Assembly: GCA_008704415.1 (NCBI GenBank)
Contig: VXIS01000022.1
Span: forward strand, 186,001-250,000
DNA length: 64,000 nucleotides
Direction: 5' to 3'
Source of the DNA: Sphaerosporella brunnea
Lineage: Eukaryota > Ascomycota > Pezizomycetes > Pezizales > Pyronemataceae
Shown here one piece after another: positions 21,143 to 31,423 of the stretch (the stretch's first letter is position 1; each line of letters begins with the position of its first letter). The position numbers and the translations under genes were made by a program. The notes beneath the pieces are model-generated. The model had not been told where the DNA came from. It saw only the letters and a program-made list of their open reading frames with translations, and did no database searches.

Positions 21143-24100
21143 ATGAGCTGCATCCAACACAACGTCAACAGGTCCGGCCCTGTACTGCAGGCCTGCTTCG
21201 GGATCGCCATCCGGGAGAAAGCAAACATGGTCCTGCTTCAGGAACCCCCAAAGTACCGGATAGCGCAACAAGGCTTCAGGATATACCGATCCAGCCGGAC
21301 GCGCATCGCAATTGCAAGGTCACATTCACCGTCTGCTCCGACCTAACCTCCACCGGCGACGTCGTGGCGATTGATGCGGTGGCTCCATCCGGCTCACAGT
21401 GCCGCATCATCAACGTATATGACCAATTCAGCCACGATGTCGCCAACAACGGTTTCCGGAGACAACGCCCCAGCAGGCTTGAGGATTGGGAGGCTTTGCT
21501 GCAGACTGACACAGTAGTCCTGGCCGGTGATTTCAACGCCCACAGCGCGCGATGGGACCTGACAAGCCAGACCAGCGGCGGCGACCCCTGGCTTCACTCG
21601 ATCATGCTTCGTCACGATCTGACGATATGGAACGACCACACCCCAACATACGACCGTGGCGCCATCCCAGCGATCCTGGACCTCACCTGGTCAACATCGG
21701 GCCTAAACGTCAACCACTGGACCGCAGACGCGCCCGGATACGCGACAGGCTCCGATCACGCGCTCCTGGCCTGGAGTTGCCTAGACAACCACCCCTCGGA
21801 CTCGAACTCCAGCATCAGCAAGGAGCTGACTGGCTGCGATATCGCCGGCATGACGGAGGAACATCAGAAGGAGGCAGAACGCGCCTGTCACCGCGAGGCC
21901 GACAGCCGGCCACCAGTCCGGACCGACGATCTTTGGGCTCGACTGGACAAGGAAGCCGACTGGATCTCCAATACCCTGGTTGAAGTTCTGCAGGATCACG
22001 CTGAACCCCTCCGCATCTGCGCCCGGTTCAAGCGTTGGTGGAGCGAGGACATCGACCAGCACCGGCGGGTTTCGAGCACAGTCAAACGCTCCTTTTAAAG
22101 GCGTCAAGGCACTACACAACAGGTGGTCAAGAATGCGCGCCGATCCCTGAGAGCAGCCATCCGCCGAGCCAAGCGCGGGCACTGGGCCGGCTTGCTCCAG
22201 CTGGCGGGACCTGGCGACACCTGGAAGGGTCTTCTATACGCAAACCGAGCCACAACCACAGCCGCAGGTGGACCTCTGTCGGGCCAAGACGGCACCAAAG
22301 CATCAACCGTAGCCGAAAGGAGCGCCATGATGGCCAGACAAGCCTCCCCGCCGGAACCAAGTTATTTGGCTCCTAGGCTGCCTAGGCAAAGTCACAGAGC
22401 GGGTGGTGACCCGCAGGCTGGTAGAAGCCGCCGGGTCCGGATCCTGGCTTCACAGAGCACAATGCGGCAGCTGAAACGGCAGAGCTGCTGTCGACGCGGT
22501 GGCTGTCCTCATGGATCACGCACAAACCGGCTGGCAGGACCAGCAGTCGTCGGTGTCTTGCTCAAGGACATTAGGGGCGCTTTCGACGACGTGTCCAAGG
22601 TGGTGCTGATCCGCAGAGTTGCGGAGCTTCGCGTCCCGCATGGCCTTATTCGACGGACACCCTCCATTTCGGACGACATGTCAGTCCGGATGAAAGCCGA
22701 AGGACACCTCATGAACTCCTTAGCCATCAGGACGGGCCTCCTTCAGAATTCGGCGGCATCATCAATACTCTCCGCGATTTACCTCCGGCCTCTTTCCGGC
22801 GGTGGAAGCGCATATGGCCGTCGCTGACGCCGATGCTTTTGCACTATCATATGCCGATAACGTGGCCTGGGTTCCCACCCGGAGCGACGTCGCTGCGGTC
22901 ACCGATACGCTCAATGCATGCCCGGCGGCCAGCCTCCGATGGGCCCACAGCAACGCCGTGGACTTCGACGCAGGGAAAACAGAAGTGCTGCGGCTGACCA
23001 GGAAGCGGAAGCTGCCGGTTATGACGCTCACAGTGGCAGGCGCAGCGGTGCCATACAATAGACACTCAACGCTGTGCCTAGGTGTCTTCTTGGACAGCAA
23101 GCTAACCCTCCTCCAGCACCACAAGGTCAGGATGCGTAAAGCCAGGAAGGCCAAAGCCAGGACCAAGTCCCTATGAGGAATGCTAGGCTCATGCCCTGAA
23201 AATGTCAGACGCATCCAGGTGGCGGCCATGTAGTCCGTCGTGCTAGACAGCCCCGAACTATGGCACGATGGGAGTCATACAGGCTGGCTATCCAAAGTCC
23301 AAAAGATGATCAACCGACAGGCCAGAGTGATTCTCGGCACCCTACCGACGACGGCACTGGACCCCCCGGTCTGCGAGGCCGGCCTTACCCACGCCGACTC
23401 CTTGGTGGCGCATTGGAGACGCCGTTTCGCCTGCAGACCTGCCGTTACGCCACATGTCAACCCCGCCGGATACCGAGTCCGGTCAGCCATGGCGTCCGCC
23501 GCGCAGGCGGAGGACGACCGTGAGAACCTCAGGAGCGCCAAACCGCTGCTGCGTTTCGTGGCGGACGACGCCTTTAACGAGCCACCCGCACGCGCGCGCC
23601 TGCCCAGCACCGCGTTGGGAGCCAAACTGGTAGCGGCCATTCGCTGCCATCCTGCCGCTATCGAGGCGAGTGTAGCCAGTTCAACCACGCCCGTCATCGA
23701 GCGAGAGGAATCAGCCGCCCAGACGGCCGTGAGGTAGCAGAAACCCACCGACAAGGCGATTGCCGTCTACTCTGACGGCTCCAGGCTCGACAAAGGGGAC
23801 TGCGGCTATGCAGCGGTCTCCCAGTGCAAAGCCACGCTCGACAAGCGGAGTCACACCGGCGCCTACATCGGATCAAAAAAGGAGGCTTACGACGTGGAGC
23901 TCTTCGGCATCGCCGCCGGCCTGGAGCTAGCGCTCTCCAACAGCAGAGTCCTGTCCGATCCAGACGGGCGCGTCCGGCTCTTCACCGACGCCAAGGCCGC
24001 TCTGACGCGAATCCAGAAGAACAAAACGTGGCCAGGCCATCTGCCACGCATTGCCCGCGCGGAGCGCAGCCTACTACGCCAACACTGGACGGTCGAATAC

Positions 24101-24250
24101 GGCCGGGTGCTGGGTCACGAAGGCATCCCGGGCAACGAGGGGCGGACCAACACGCCAAAGCAGCGGCACAGGGCCGCAGCAACCCCCTGACCGAGTACAT
24201 CCTCGGCACCACGTCGCACGCGGCAATCGGCCGCCAGACTGCTCGGGCAT
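21143..24250 (+). pseudogene. LINE A ORF2: endonuclease, RT, RNase H
   Basis: Order of fragments: APE endonuclease N-terminus (IQHNVNRSGPVLQACF, LLQEPP) from 21143, frame change, then endonuclease core 21364-22098 (VVLAGDFNAHSARWD, SDHALLAW). RT follows from 22123, with palm motif A (KDIRGAFDDVSK) and a YADN box near 22850 in place of YADD. The connection domain is at 23240-23737 (QKMINRQARVILGTLP). RNase H starts about 23755 with AVYSDGS, VELFGIAAGLELA and LFTDAKAAL as acidic motifs. At least five frame changes or stops, and the second catalytic Asp of YADD is Asn. Confidence 0.85.
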
Positions 24251-24479
24251 GATAGGTGTACGCCATCTTGGACTTCTTGAGCACTACAAAAGTCGGATCA
24301 TGGCCTGATGGAGGCATCCTGTGATGTGACGGTTTTTACTCGGTGTCTTTGGTGCCATTGGCGCGTTTTCTACGAGTCGGGTACGATTTCCTTAATCATG
24401 TTTCCTTAGAAGAACCGCAGGCCTCAGTAGTTGGCTACGCCGAAGGGGTAGCATAGTCTTTTTTGTGTGGATATGTCAT

Positions 24480-24493
24480 GGCCGCAAGCGGCC
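24480..24493 (+). other. LINE 3' stem-loop
   Basis: GGCCGCAAGCGGCC forms a five-pair stem 20-35 bp from the 3' tail. Equivalent hairpins occur at 30124-30137, 37399-37412 (minus), 46743-46756 and 57623-57636 (minus) in the other copies. In stringent-type LINEs the reverse transcriptase recognises such a 3' structure; that role is inferred here. Confidence 0.7.
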
Positions 24494-25082
24494 GAATACA
24501 ATATGATTAAAACAAATGAGCTCAGTGTTACCGGCTACCGGATGGTACGCCGGTTTTTCATGCGGCTGTGGCTCTTCGCCCTGACATAAAGTTCCAATAC
24601 CGTATAATTCCTTATATTCCGTGCGCGCGATGTTCAAAAGTCTGGGCGGTTAGGTTTTCTGGGAGGTTAGGTTTTCTGAGAGTAGGACCCGGATGCCAGC
24701 CAACCTGACGTTTTATTGACGTCAGGCAGGCGTTTCATTGACGTCCACCAACGGCACTACAAGACTGCAGATCGGGCACCGAACACTGAACCCTCGCAGC
24801 AGCATCCGAACAACCCCAGCCCAGTATGTTCCCACGCTCTTGAAAAGCATGGAAAACTGACTTGTGAGCGAAGGGATGAGCACAGAAAACTACGACATTC
24901 TCAATCAAGTACGGAAGGAGGCAGATCATCTTCCAACTCCACCCCGACAGTATGTTGACCGCGCTGTGCACTCGGCATCCCAGACACCTACTACTAGCAT
25001 GGAGAGGGAGCTGCACCGGCGGCGGCAGCACGGAGAGCGATATCAAGAGGCGCGGCCCCGACGTCAAGGCCACGAACCAACC

Positions 25083-25740
25083 CCCGTCTACAGGGCTGTC
25101 AATAGTCCGGCCGCCCGCCAGGTCAAACGGGGCCCCACGGAGTGGGTCAGGTCGGGCCGGTGATGTGGCACGCCCCACAGGTTCGGGCAGGCATAAAAAT
25201 AAACTGGATATCTGATAGGTGCCGGCCGGTGCCCGGTAGCAAAGAATTAAGGTCAGGTTGGTCATTGTGCCGAACCCGGGGCCGCTAAAAGCGCTAATCG
25301 TTCGGTGGTCGTTCCCCCGCAGCTAAAGCGTCGATCGCAATCAAAAGACTGGTCGATCCACGCCATAGAATGCCTCAAATCCTAGCGAGGGAATAGCTGG
25401 TCGGGTTCTCAAATTCATCAGGTTGAGCGTATGCAGAGTCACTTGGAACAGCGGGCGGCGGAGATGGAGGGGTAGCTGGCGGTTGTTCAGGCTGTTGAAT
25501 CTGTATCTCGCGTTCATGTTTCTTTCCTTGCTGTATGTGTAAGCAAAAAACTACAGATGCCTGACGGGCCCGCCGGGCGCCGGGTACTTCTGGGCCTGGC
25601 GGGTGCCCGTAGGCGCCTGGGTGTCGGTCCAACAAGCCTGGTCCAAACGGGCCGTTATTTCAAAAGCCCGTTTCAATCAGTCCGGTTCAGGCCGCGTTCA
25701 AAGCCGGACTGGCCGGACTTTTGACAGCCCTGCCTGTCTA
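25083..25740. mobile_element. hAT-1 copy A, non-autonomous, nested in pogo
   Basis: 642-bp element 25091-25732 with TIRs CAGGGCTGTCAATAGTCCGG and CCGGACTTTTGACAGCCCTG, flanked by CCCGTCTA and CCTGTCTA (7 of 8 identical). It retains hAT-1 subterminal regions and the extreme C-terminus of the transposase (AIECLKS, then SQIHQVERM-like coiled coil in frame after a TAG). It shares over 100 bp at each end with copies B (39916) and C (61241). Confidence 0.93.
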
Positions 25741-26295
25741 TACCCGTTGCACGAACTCCCTACCACTTCCGCCCGCAGTAGAGGCAGTAGAGGGCCGTCC
25801 TCCGCTGGCACCTATGCAACAAATCCATGAGAGAACGCGCATTGTGAATCCCTTAAAGCGCAAGATAGTAAAGGAGCCTAAGGAAGGAATTGCAAAGAGA
25901 AGGAGTACGACACGGGAAGAAAAACTGCAGGCTTTAGACTTTGAGGATAACGCGAGGGAGTGGCAGAAAAATGCAAAAGGGGAGATGGTTTTGAACAAGC
26001 CGTCACGGCGGAAAGTAGCCGCCTTGATTGGGTTTACTGAGTTGCAACTACGGGATTGGAGGCAGGACGAGAAGAAAATTTTGAATGGTCCAGAGAAGAG
26101 TCGCAGAATAGGAAGTGGGAGAAAGGTGGAGTGGCCTGACATGGAAGTGCGTCTGGCTGATGAATGGAGAGCACGGTAGGCGAAGGGACTTGAAATCACA
26201 AGAAAGTGGTTTGAGAAGCGTGCTAAGACTATCTTTGAGGAGGAATATCCGGAGCAAGTGAAAGTAGTGGACGACAAAAAGACGCTTGGCTGCGA

Positions 26296-26346
26296 GTAAG
26301 GCTCCTATTTAAGCTTTGTATGGTGAAAATTGCTAAGCCATCACAG
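26296..26346 (+). other. spliceosomal intron in pogo-like transposase
   Basis: GTAAGG donor at 26296, a CTAAG branch-like motif (TTGCTAAGC, near 26331), CACAG acceptor ending at 26346. The intron contains in-frame TAA and TGA codons. Removing it joins LGCE to FSDGWFTG, restoring the conserved FxxGW motif of the second DNA-binding helix region. Confidence 0.8.
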
Positions 26347-27839
26347 ATTTTCGGATGGTTGGTTTACGGGATCCAAAAACCGTCACTTAATCGCCTGGAG
26401 AGCTTCTACATCGCAAGCGCAACACATGCCAGAGGATTATCGTAATACCGCTGTGCAATTCCTACGGTTCATCCACAGAAGTTCAATGCCTCGATCTCCT
26501 GACGAAAAGACTTACGAAGTCAGTCGCTTTCGTCGCCGATTGATGTTCAACTTTGATCAAATGGGCCTACCTTTTGACTTCTATTCAACACGCACTTATG
26601 CACCACAAGCAGCGAAATCTGTAAAGAAGAAAGCTGAAGGGCCTAAAGCGTGGTTGCGTCGGCAAGCCACGCTTGCTCTCTTACTTTGCGGAGACAGTCG
26701 CAGCCGGTGCAAGCCTTTGATTATCTTTCGCGGCGAAGGTAAAACAAATGCATTAAAGATGGAGATGGAATATTACGATCGCCGTGTAGAGGTTCAGCGG
26801 GAGAAGAAAGCCTGGACGGACATTCCTGTCATGCTGCGGTGGATTGAGCGTCAATTCAAACAAGCGACTGAGTCCGGAGACCGCGAAGCCAATCTGCCCC
26901 GACTTTTAACACTTGACACCTGTCCCACGCATTGTACTTTACGAGTCCTTCAACATTTCTCCTCGCCACATCTCAACACTACGGCGGTCTTTATTCCAGA
27001 AGGCCTAACCAGCTATCTGCAGCCACTCGATACGCATGTCGACAAATCGGTGAAGCAACATATTAGCGACTATCTTGAAGAAAAGATTGAAGAGAATTGG
27101 CATAGCGATTTCCCTGGCAAGGCAAATGTTCGGGTGCGGGAGCGTCGGATTTTGATTACTCACTGTGTCGCTGACGCATGGGAAAAGCTTCACAATGAGC
27201 AAGGAGATCTCATTCGCAAGTCATTTCAGCAGACTGGTATTTCTTTGAACCCTGATGGTTCAGAAGATCACCTTTTGAAGGTCAAAGATCTACCAGATCT
27301 TGCCAAGGAGATTGGTGGTAGCGAGGTTTGGGCAGAAGGAGGTTTAAATTGTAATTTGGAGCCGGGCGTGGTGGAGAATGGGAGGAAACGTAAGCGCCGG
27401 ACCGGGGGTGGGCTTCTGCAGGAGGACAATTGGTTTCAACGTTTACGACTGCTTGACGAAAAGGATGCTCTGGCACAGGAGATTGAGGCCAAAGAGCGGG
27501 AGGAGGATGATGAAATTGCTCTACAAGTGTAATTATCAATTTCTGGCGCTGCTGCCTACCCCTCCAGCACCGGTACTCGGTATAATAAAATTGTGCGGTA
27601 ATTCAAAGTGCGCGGTAGTTAAGGAATTATACGGTACTTTGATCGGCCGTGGCAGGTCAGGCCCGATGGGACAGAACGAGCCAAATCTGATACCAAACAA
27701 CTTTGGGAGCCTGTATGCAAAGGTACCCATGTTGGTCCTGCGTCCTGTGCGTCTCCGGCTGCTCGCGAGAAAGACCTGCTTCACGGACCTGGTTAGTCAA
27801 ATCGACTCCTTATCGGTACGTTTGGGCTGACTCCTGCGT

Positions 27840-28541
27840 GAGTGGAATCAGCATGGCGGAAGAAAAAAGCGGGCGCGGTTGGCAAACTCTCAAGGCGATG
27901 CGCTGGACCCCTTTCAGCTCCTGCCGGTGGAAGGCTTTGCCGCCATACAAGCCTTTTGTATAGCGTCGATGGATCAAAACCCTAGCCTGCTGTGCTGACG
28001 AGAACCTGCATGCAACGTAGTTGAACTTAATGCAATCCCTGGCATGTCCGCTTAAGCAGAGCGTGTGTTCAGCGGGTGAAATATTTCTTCAGCGTTTGTC
28101 AGCTTTGAGCATTGCTGACTGTTCCCAGTGGTAGGTACACCATCAGGATAAGCGGGCGTCCATTTAATTGAAAGTATTGAGTGCCTCAGGTCTTGGCCAA
28201 GGGAAGGTATCGTGGACGCAGCGGGACTCACAGCTCCAGCAGTTTGAGCCTATGCTGCATGATTTGGAACGTCGGGCTGCAGCGACGGACTCCATGGTTC
28301 GTTGACAGTAGCTCGTGTATTCGGTTTGAGTCTTCTAATGTCGATTTGAGCAGGCGCACGTCGAGCCTGCAGGGGCCAGGGTTTGACAGGGCCTGATAGT
28401 CTGCGGAAGGCACCTGGGTCTCTTGAAAAAAGGCCTGGTCTAAAAGGGTCGCAATTTCTAAAACCCCGTTCAATCGAACGGGTGGAGGCGTTGTCAAAAG
28501 GCGGACTGGCCGGACTTTTGCAGGGCCTCGTTCCGGGCGGA
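27840..28541 (+). mobile_element. hAT-1 copy E relic with transposase C-terminus
   Basis: Plus-strand hAT dimerisation domain in broken frames (DPFQLLPVEGFAAIQ, then VELNAIPGMSA and AERVFSG). A GTGAAA...CTGAC...CCCAG intron follows at 28076-28128. Then comes the family's QLQQFEPMLHDLERRAA coiled tail. A degenerate 3' end (GGCCGGACTTTTGCAGGGCC) lies near 28515-28541. The 5' end is not identifiable, and the left boundary is approximate. Confidence 0.7.
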
Positions 28542-28820
28542 GGTTTGGGAAAACATGGGTGCGGCTTGAGTTGGCGTTGTTCAAACTGGAATTACCCTGG
28601 CGAGGGTGCTTACTAGCTGCTCTGCTGATATGTGATGTTGCTTTGCGCTGAGCAGTGAGGTGATCCGGATCGACGGGGTGGATAGAATCGCAGTGAATTT
28701 TCCAGCGGCGCACTTCTTTTTCGCCTAAGCTGCCGCCCCGCTTGCATGTCTCTCATTTATTTCAAAGCCTATGAATGCATTTAATGTGCACAATGGTCGG
28801 GTTATTAATGTTCTTGCGGT

Positions 28821-29420
28821 TCAATGGACTTGTTTTTGAGCTTTCATGAGCAGATTGTTGATTTCCTCAGAAAGGGTTAGTGCTGTCAGGCTCGCCGCCA
28901 TTCCATGGTCCAACTGCAAGGCCCAGTCCCGAAGTCCCTCAATATCTTTGAACGTTGCAACCTTGATCTTTGAAGGAAGCCGAAGCCTCCCCGTCCGACT
29001 CTTGAAGGCACCACCTAATTCCTGCTCCTTTCCAGTGCCAGGCTCCACTATATCCAAAGCCTTCAGGCGAGAAAATCGATGGATGTCGGCTCGCAAAGAT
29101 GTTTTTGTTGCTAAAACCCGTTTTCCGGGTTTGCTGGCATCAGGAAAGTAGGTTCCAAGCGAACTGATTTTGATGTTCAAAGGTTGAAGCAGATAGGTGG
29201 CATGTCTTGGAATGCACGGAATCTCAAGAGTGAGGCGGGAAGCATGTCTTTTGATAATGACCAAGGGGGTGTTAGCAAGATTGTCAGGGCGGGTGGCTAT
29301 CTGCACGTTATCATGCAACCACAGAGAGCCGATGTTGTTGGCGGTCCGGCCATTGTTGGAAATAGCAAACGCTGAATCCTCCGCTTCATCGTAATCATGA
29401 TTGCCAATCAGGCGGACTTT
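28821..29420 (-). pseudogene. Fot1/pogo-like transposase relic
   Basis: Minus-strand DDE_1 fragment: SNNGRTANNIGSLWL, then TPLVIIKRHASRL where LxLDGHxSH is expected, then RHATYLLQPLNIKISSLGTY where QPLD is expected. Two of the catalytic aspartates are therefore lost (K and N). Its tail is a Lys/Leu-rich helix region ending at 28821. It is abutted on its 5' side by LINE C at about 29425, so its N-terminal half was cut off or lost. It differs in sequence from the transposase at 24.9-27.5 kb and belongs to a second pogo-type family. Confidence 0.72.
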
Positions 29421-29427
29421 GCCACAT

Positions 29428-30158
29428 GGCATCCCCGGCGCTGCGCTGGCTGACCAGGCAGCCGAAGGGCCCGCTAGAAGCCGGCTGGAGATATCGCCAG
29501 AATCGGACGTCATCTGGCTCGCCCACATCGCCTGGAGTGTCACGGAGGCCAAGACCCGGTACACGTGGCTACCCGCACACTGCAAGCAGAAGGGATCCTA
29601 CAAACGCAAGAGGAAGGCAGATCCCACGGCAGCCAAGGCATCCAAATTCCCTCGCACAGCGATGCTATCAGATACGACTCAACAAAGCACCAACGGCGCC
29701 ATACCTCCTCTGGGCAGGCAGAAGGACGGACGGCAAATGCTGGTCCTGCGTTAAGGCGCCACGACAGACGAGGAATCACTAGGAATCACCTTTTGAAGAG
29801 ATGCGCCGGATGGCGCACCGAGCAAGAGGCAACTTTAGGCACGAAGGAAGAGGGCAAGAAGGCGAGTGGGAGAAGGAGAACAGCCACACCCATCAAGGAG
29901 ACATTGGCAGACGAACGCTGCACGGCAGCTATTTTGTGTTTCCTGGCGCGCACTAAGATCGGGACTTGGCCAGAAAGGCGAAATGTGTAATGACCGCACA
30001 CACTGTACTCTCTGGTTTTTCATACGTTGTTTCCTTGCCCTTCCCTATGTCCTGTTCCTTCTAAGACGCCCATCTGGGGACTCTTGAGGTCTAAGGGTAT
30101 TCTGCTTCTCGCATGTATGTCATGCCAGCAAGCGGCCGAATACATTATGATTAAAAAA
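29428..30158 (+). mobile_element. LINE C, 5'-truncated 3' fragment
   Basis: Starts in the spacer after RNase H (GIPGAALADQAAEGPARSRL) and continues through the C-terminal domain: HIAWSVTEAKTRYTWLPAHC, then a Cys-rich end CWSCVKAPRQTRNHLLKRC, then LADERCTAAIL in a second frame. It ends with the family's 3' UTR, stem-loop (30124-30137) and ATGATTAAAAAAACG tail. 5' truncation is the normal outcome of target-primed reverse transcription. Confidence 0.85.
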
Positions 30159-31158
30159 ACGAAGAAAAACAAACTGACTTTGCCACGGGAGATGTATAAG
30201 GGATCTCAAGCGCGGCAGTGAGCACAGAGGCATCCTATCACTCTGCGCCGGTCTCAGTTCCCCCGATGTCTTACATTGACAGCCGTGCACCCATTCCAGC
30301 AAATCGCCTTTCGCTTCTTCGCTTCAACAATCAGGAACCTCCTTTGGTCCACGTCATATGTGTCCTTAAGCTTGATCTTCGTGTGGAAGTAAACCTCGCC
30401 TAGCTGATCAAAAAAGCACTTCGTTCCGTCTGCATCACCACCACCACGCTCTGGTGGTCGATCTCGCCCGCTAACCGTCGGGCAGACTCAGAGTGCAAAT
30501 TCAAAAAGCGAGAAATCCACTGCTTACATATCACTCCCTTCAGTTTGGCGCTGTCTGCCAGTGTGGGTATGGGTGGCTGGCTGCTTCCGGAAAATATCGG
30601 CTACGATTTGATACAAATGGTTTGCTCTGATGGCCATGTCATCGAAGCGCACAATTCGGAGGTCGATTTCATCACTTCTTTCGGTGCGAGCGGCTGCTGG
30701 TGGGCCTGTCACATGTGCTTCAAACGGGATTTAAGTTGCCTTGAAAGGGTCTTGAACTGTGGTACAGAGCATTTCATACTTGGCTGCTGCTTAACGATAC
30801 ACAGCTGAGTGTGCTCTGTTTGGGCAGCTTGACGATCCAGCTCTATTTGCTTCTCCTCTGTATTTTTGACCTGCCGCTGGATCATAGCCATGGTTGCGGT
30901 AGAGGGTTTTGAGGATATTGTTGATATCCGTCCACAGGGGTTCTACTCCGTTATTTATGCAGTCGCAAACTACCAGTTTACAAACAACACTACTCTTGGT
31001 GAGCCTCAGAAAAAGTCTCTGACCGCCATCAAGCCGCGCGTTGCATTCGACAGGACCCAACAATGTCTGCTGTATGTTTCATCTCCCGCCTGCGACCTTT
31101 TGTGATAAAAGTACTTGCCAGAAGGATGACTAGCCGAAAAAGCCAATAGAGCGTGGAC
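30159..31158. other. no recognisable gene (1 kb)
   Basis: Short open frames only (30545-30808 +, 30791-31063 -). A minus frame ending near 31006 begins at 31194 inside the copia-2 LTR and so is partly element sequence. Copia-2 is inserted at its right end. Confidence 0.4.
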
Positions 31159-31163
31159 AACCA

Positions 31164-31383
31164 TGTTGACAGCAAGTTCTGGACGCAGCGACACTAATAT
31201 GTGGGTGAAGTGGTGTATATTAAAGGTAAAGGTCTAGTGACGCCGCAACTGCACTTAAGGTGCAGTTGTGGCTCGGCTACGTTAGCGCTAAACCTTAATC
31301 TAACTACCAACCCTAACATAGTCTATACTCGGTTATCCCCTGACGGGTAGAGTGATGCCTGCGGCGTCACTCTACCCTCGACA
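31164..31383 (-). repeat. copia-2 3' LTR
   Basis: 220 bp. It contains a 9-bp stem with 5-nt loop (31246-31268) and a 15-bp stem with 3-nt loop (31345-31377), the latter near the U3 start on the element strand. Confidence 0.96.
31345..31377. repeat. 15-bp-stem hairpin in copia-2 LTR
   Basis: GGGTAGAGTGATGCC and GGCGTCACTCTACCC pair over 15 positions with one wobble/mismatch around TGC. The copy at 36440-36472 is identical. It is unusual for a short LTR; it could act in RNA folding, termination or protein binding. Confidence 0.85.
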
Positions 31384-31390
31384 CTCCCCC
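31384..31390 (-). promoter_or_regulatory. copia-2 polypurine tract
   Basis: GGGGGAG on the element strand, abutting the downstream LTR, identical to that of copia-1. Confidence 0.8.
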
Positions 31391-31423
31391 TATCCGAGCA
31401 TAGACTATGCCCCCGTTTTCTCC

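Larger units (their letters stand above)
20430..24515 (+). mobile_element. LINE A (Tad/I-like with RNase H), near full length
   Basis: Non-LTR retrotransposon on the plus strand: gag-like ORF1 with CCHC knuckles, then APE endonuclease, RT, RNase H, a 3' UTR with the stem-loop at 24480-24493, and a short ATGATTAAAACAAA tail. It is the longest of five copies of this family in the window. ORF1 and ORF2 carry several frameshifts and stops, so it is inactive. The 5' boundary is uncertain (about 20.17-20.44 kb). Confidence 0.88.
24876..27532 (+). pseudogene. pogo-like transposase, interrupted
   Basis: The DDE_1 domain shows D in FNFDQMGL (codon at 26555), D in LTLDTCPTH (26915) and D in LQPLD (27029); the usual E after the first D is Q. 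Upstream, 25814-26290 encodes a basic N-terminus and helix-turn-helix-like region (REEKLQALDFEDN, RRKVAALIGFTELQLRDW). A 51-bp intron at 26296-26346 joins the two parts in frame. An in-frame TAG at 26177-26179 breaks the protein. The reading frame is also open 5' of the hAT insertion (24876-25090) and would be continuous with 25741 onward if one 8-bp target copy and the hAT element were absent (650 bp removed). So the ancestral start was probably ATG 24876. The C-terminus is acidic/basic and low-complexity, ending at 27532. Confidence 0.87.
24600..27634 (+). mobile_element. pogo/Fot1-like DNA transposon with TA flanks
   Basis: Perfect 15-bp inverted repeats CCGTATAATTCCTTA (24600-24614) and TAAGGAATTATACGG (27620-27634), flanked by TA at 24598-24599 and 27635-27636. 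Further inside, related CCGTGCGC/GCGCGGT motifs are shared by both ends. It carries one transposase gene with a DDE_1 (pogo/Fot1) domain. A 642-bp hAT-1 element is inserted at 25091-25732, so the pogo copy is older than that insertion. Confidence 0.93.
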
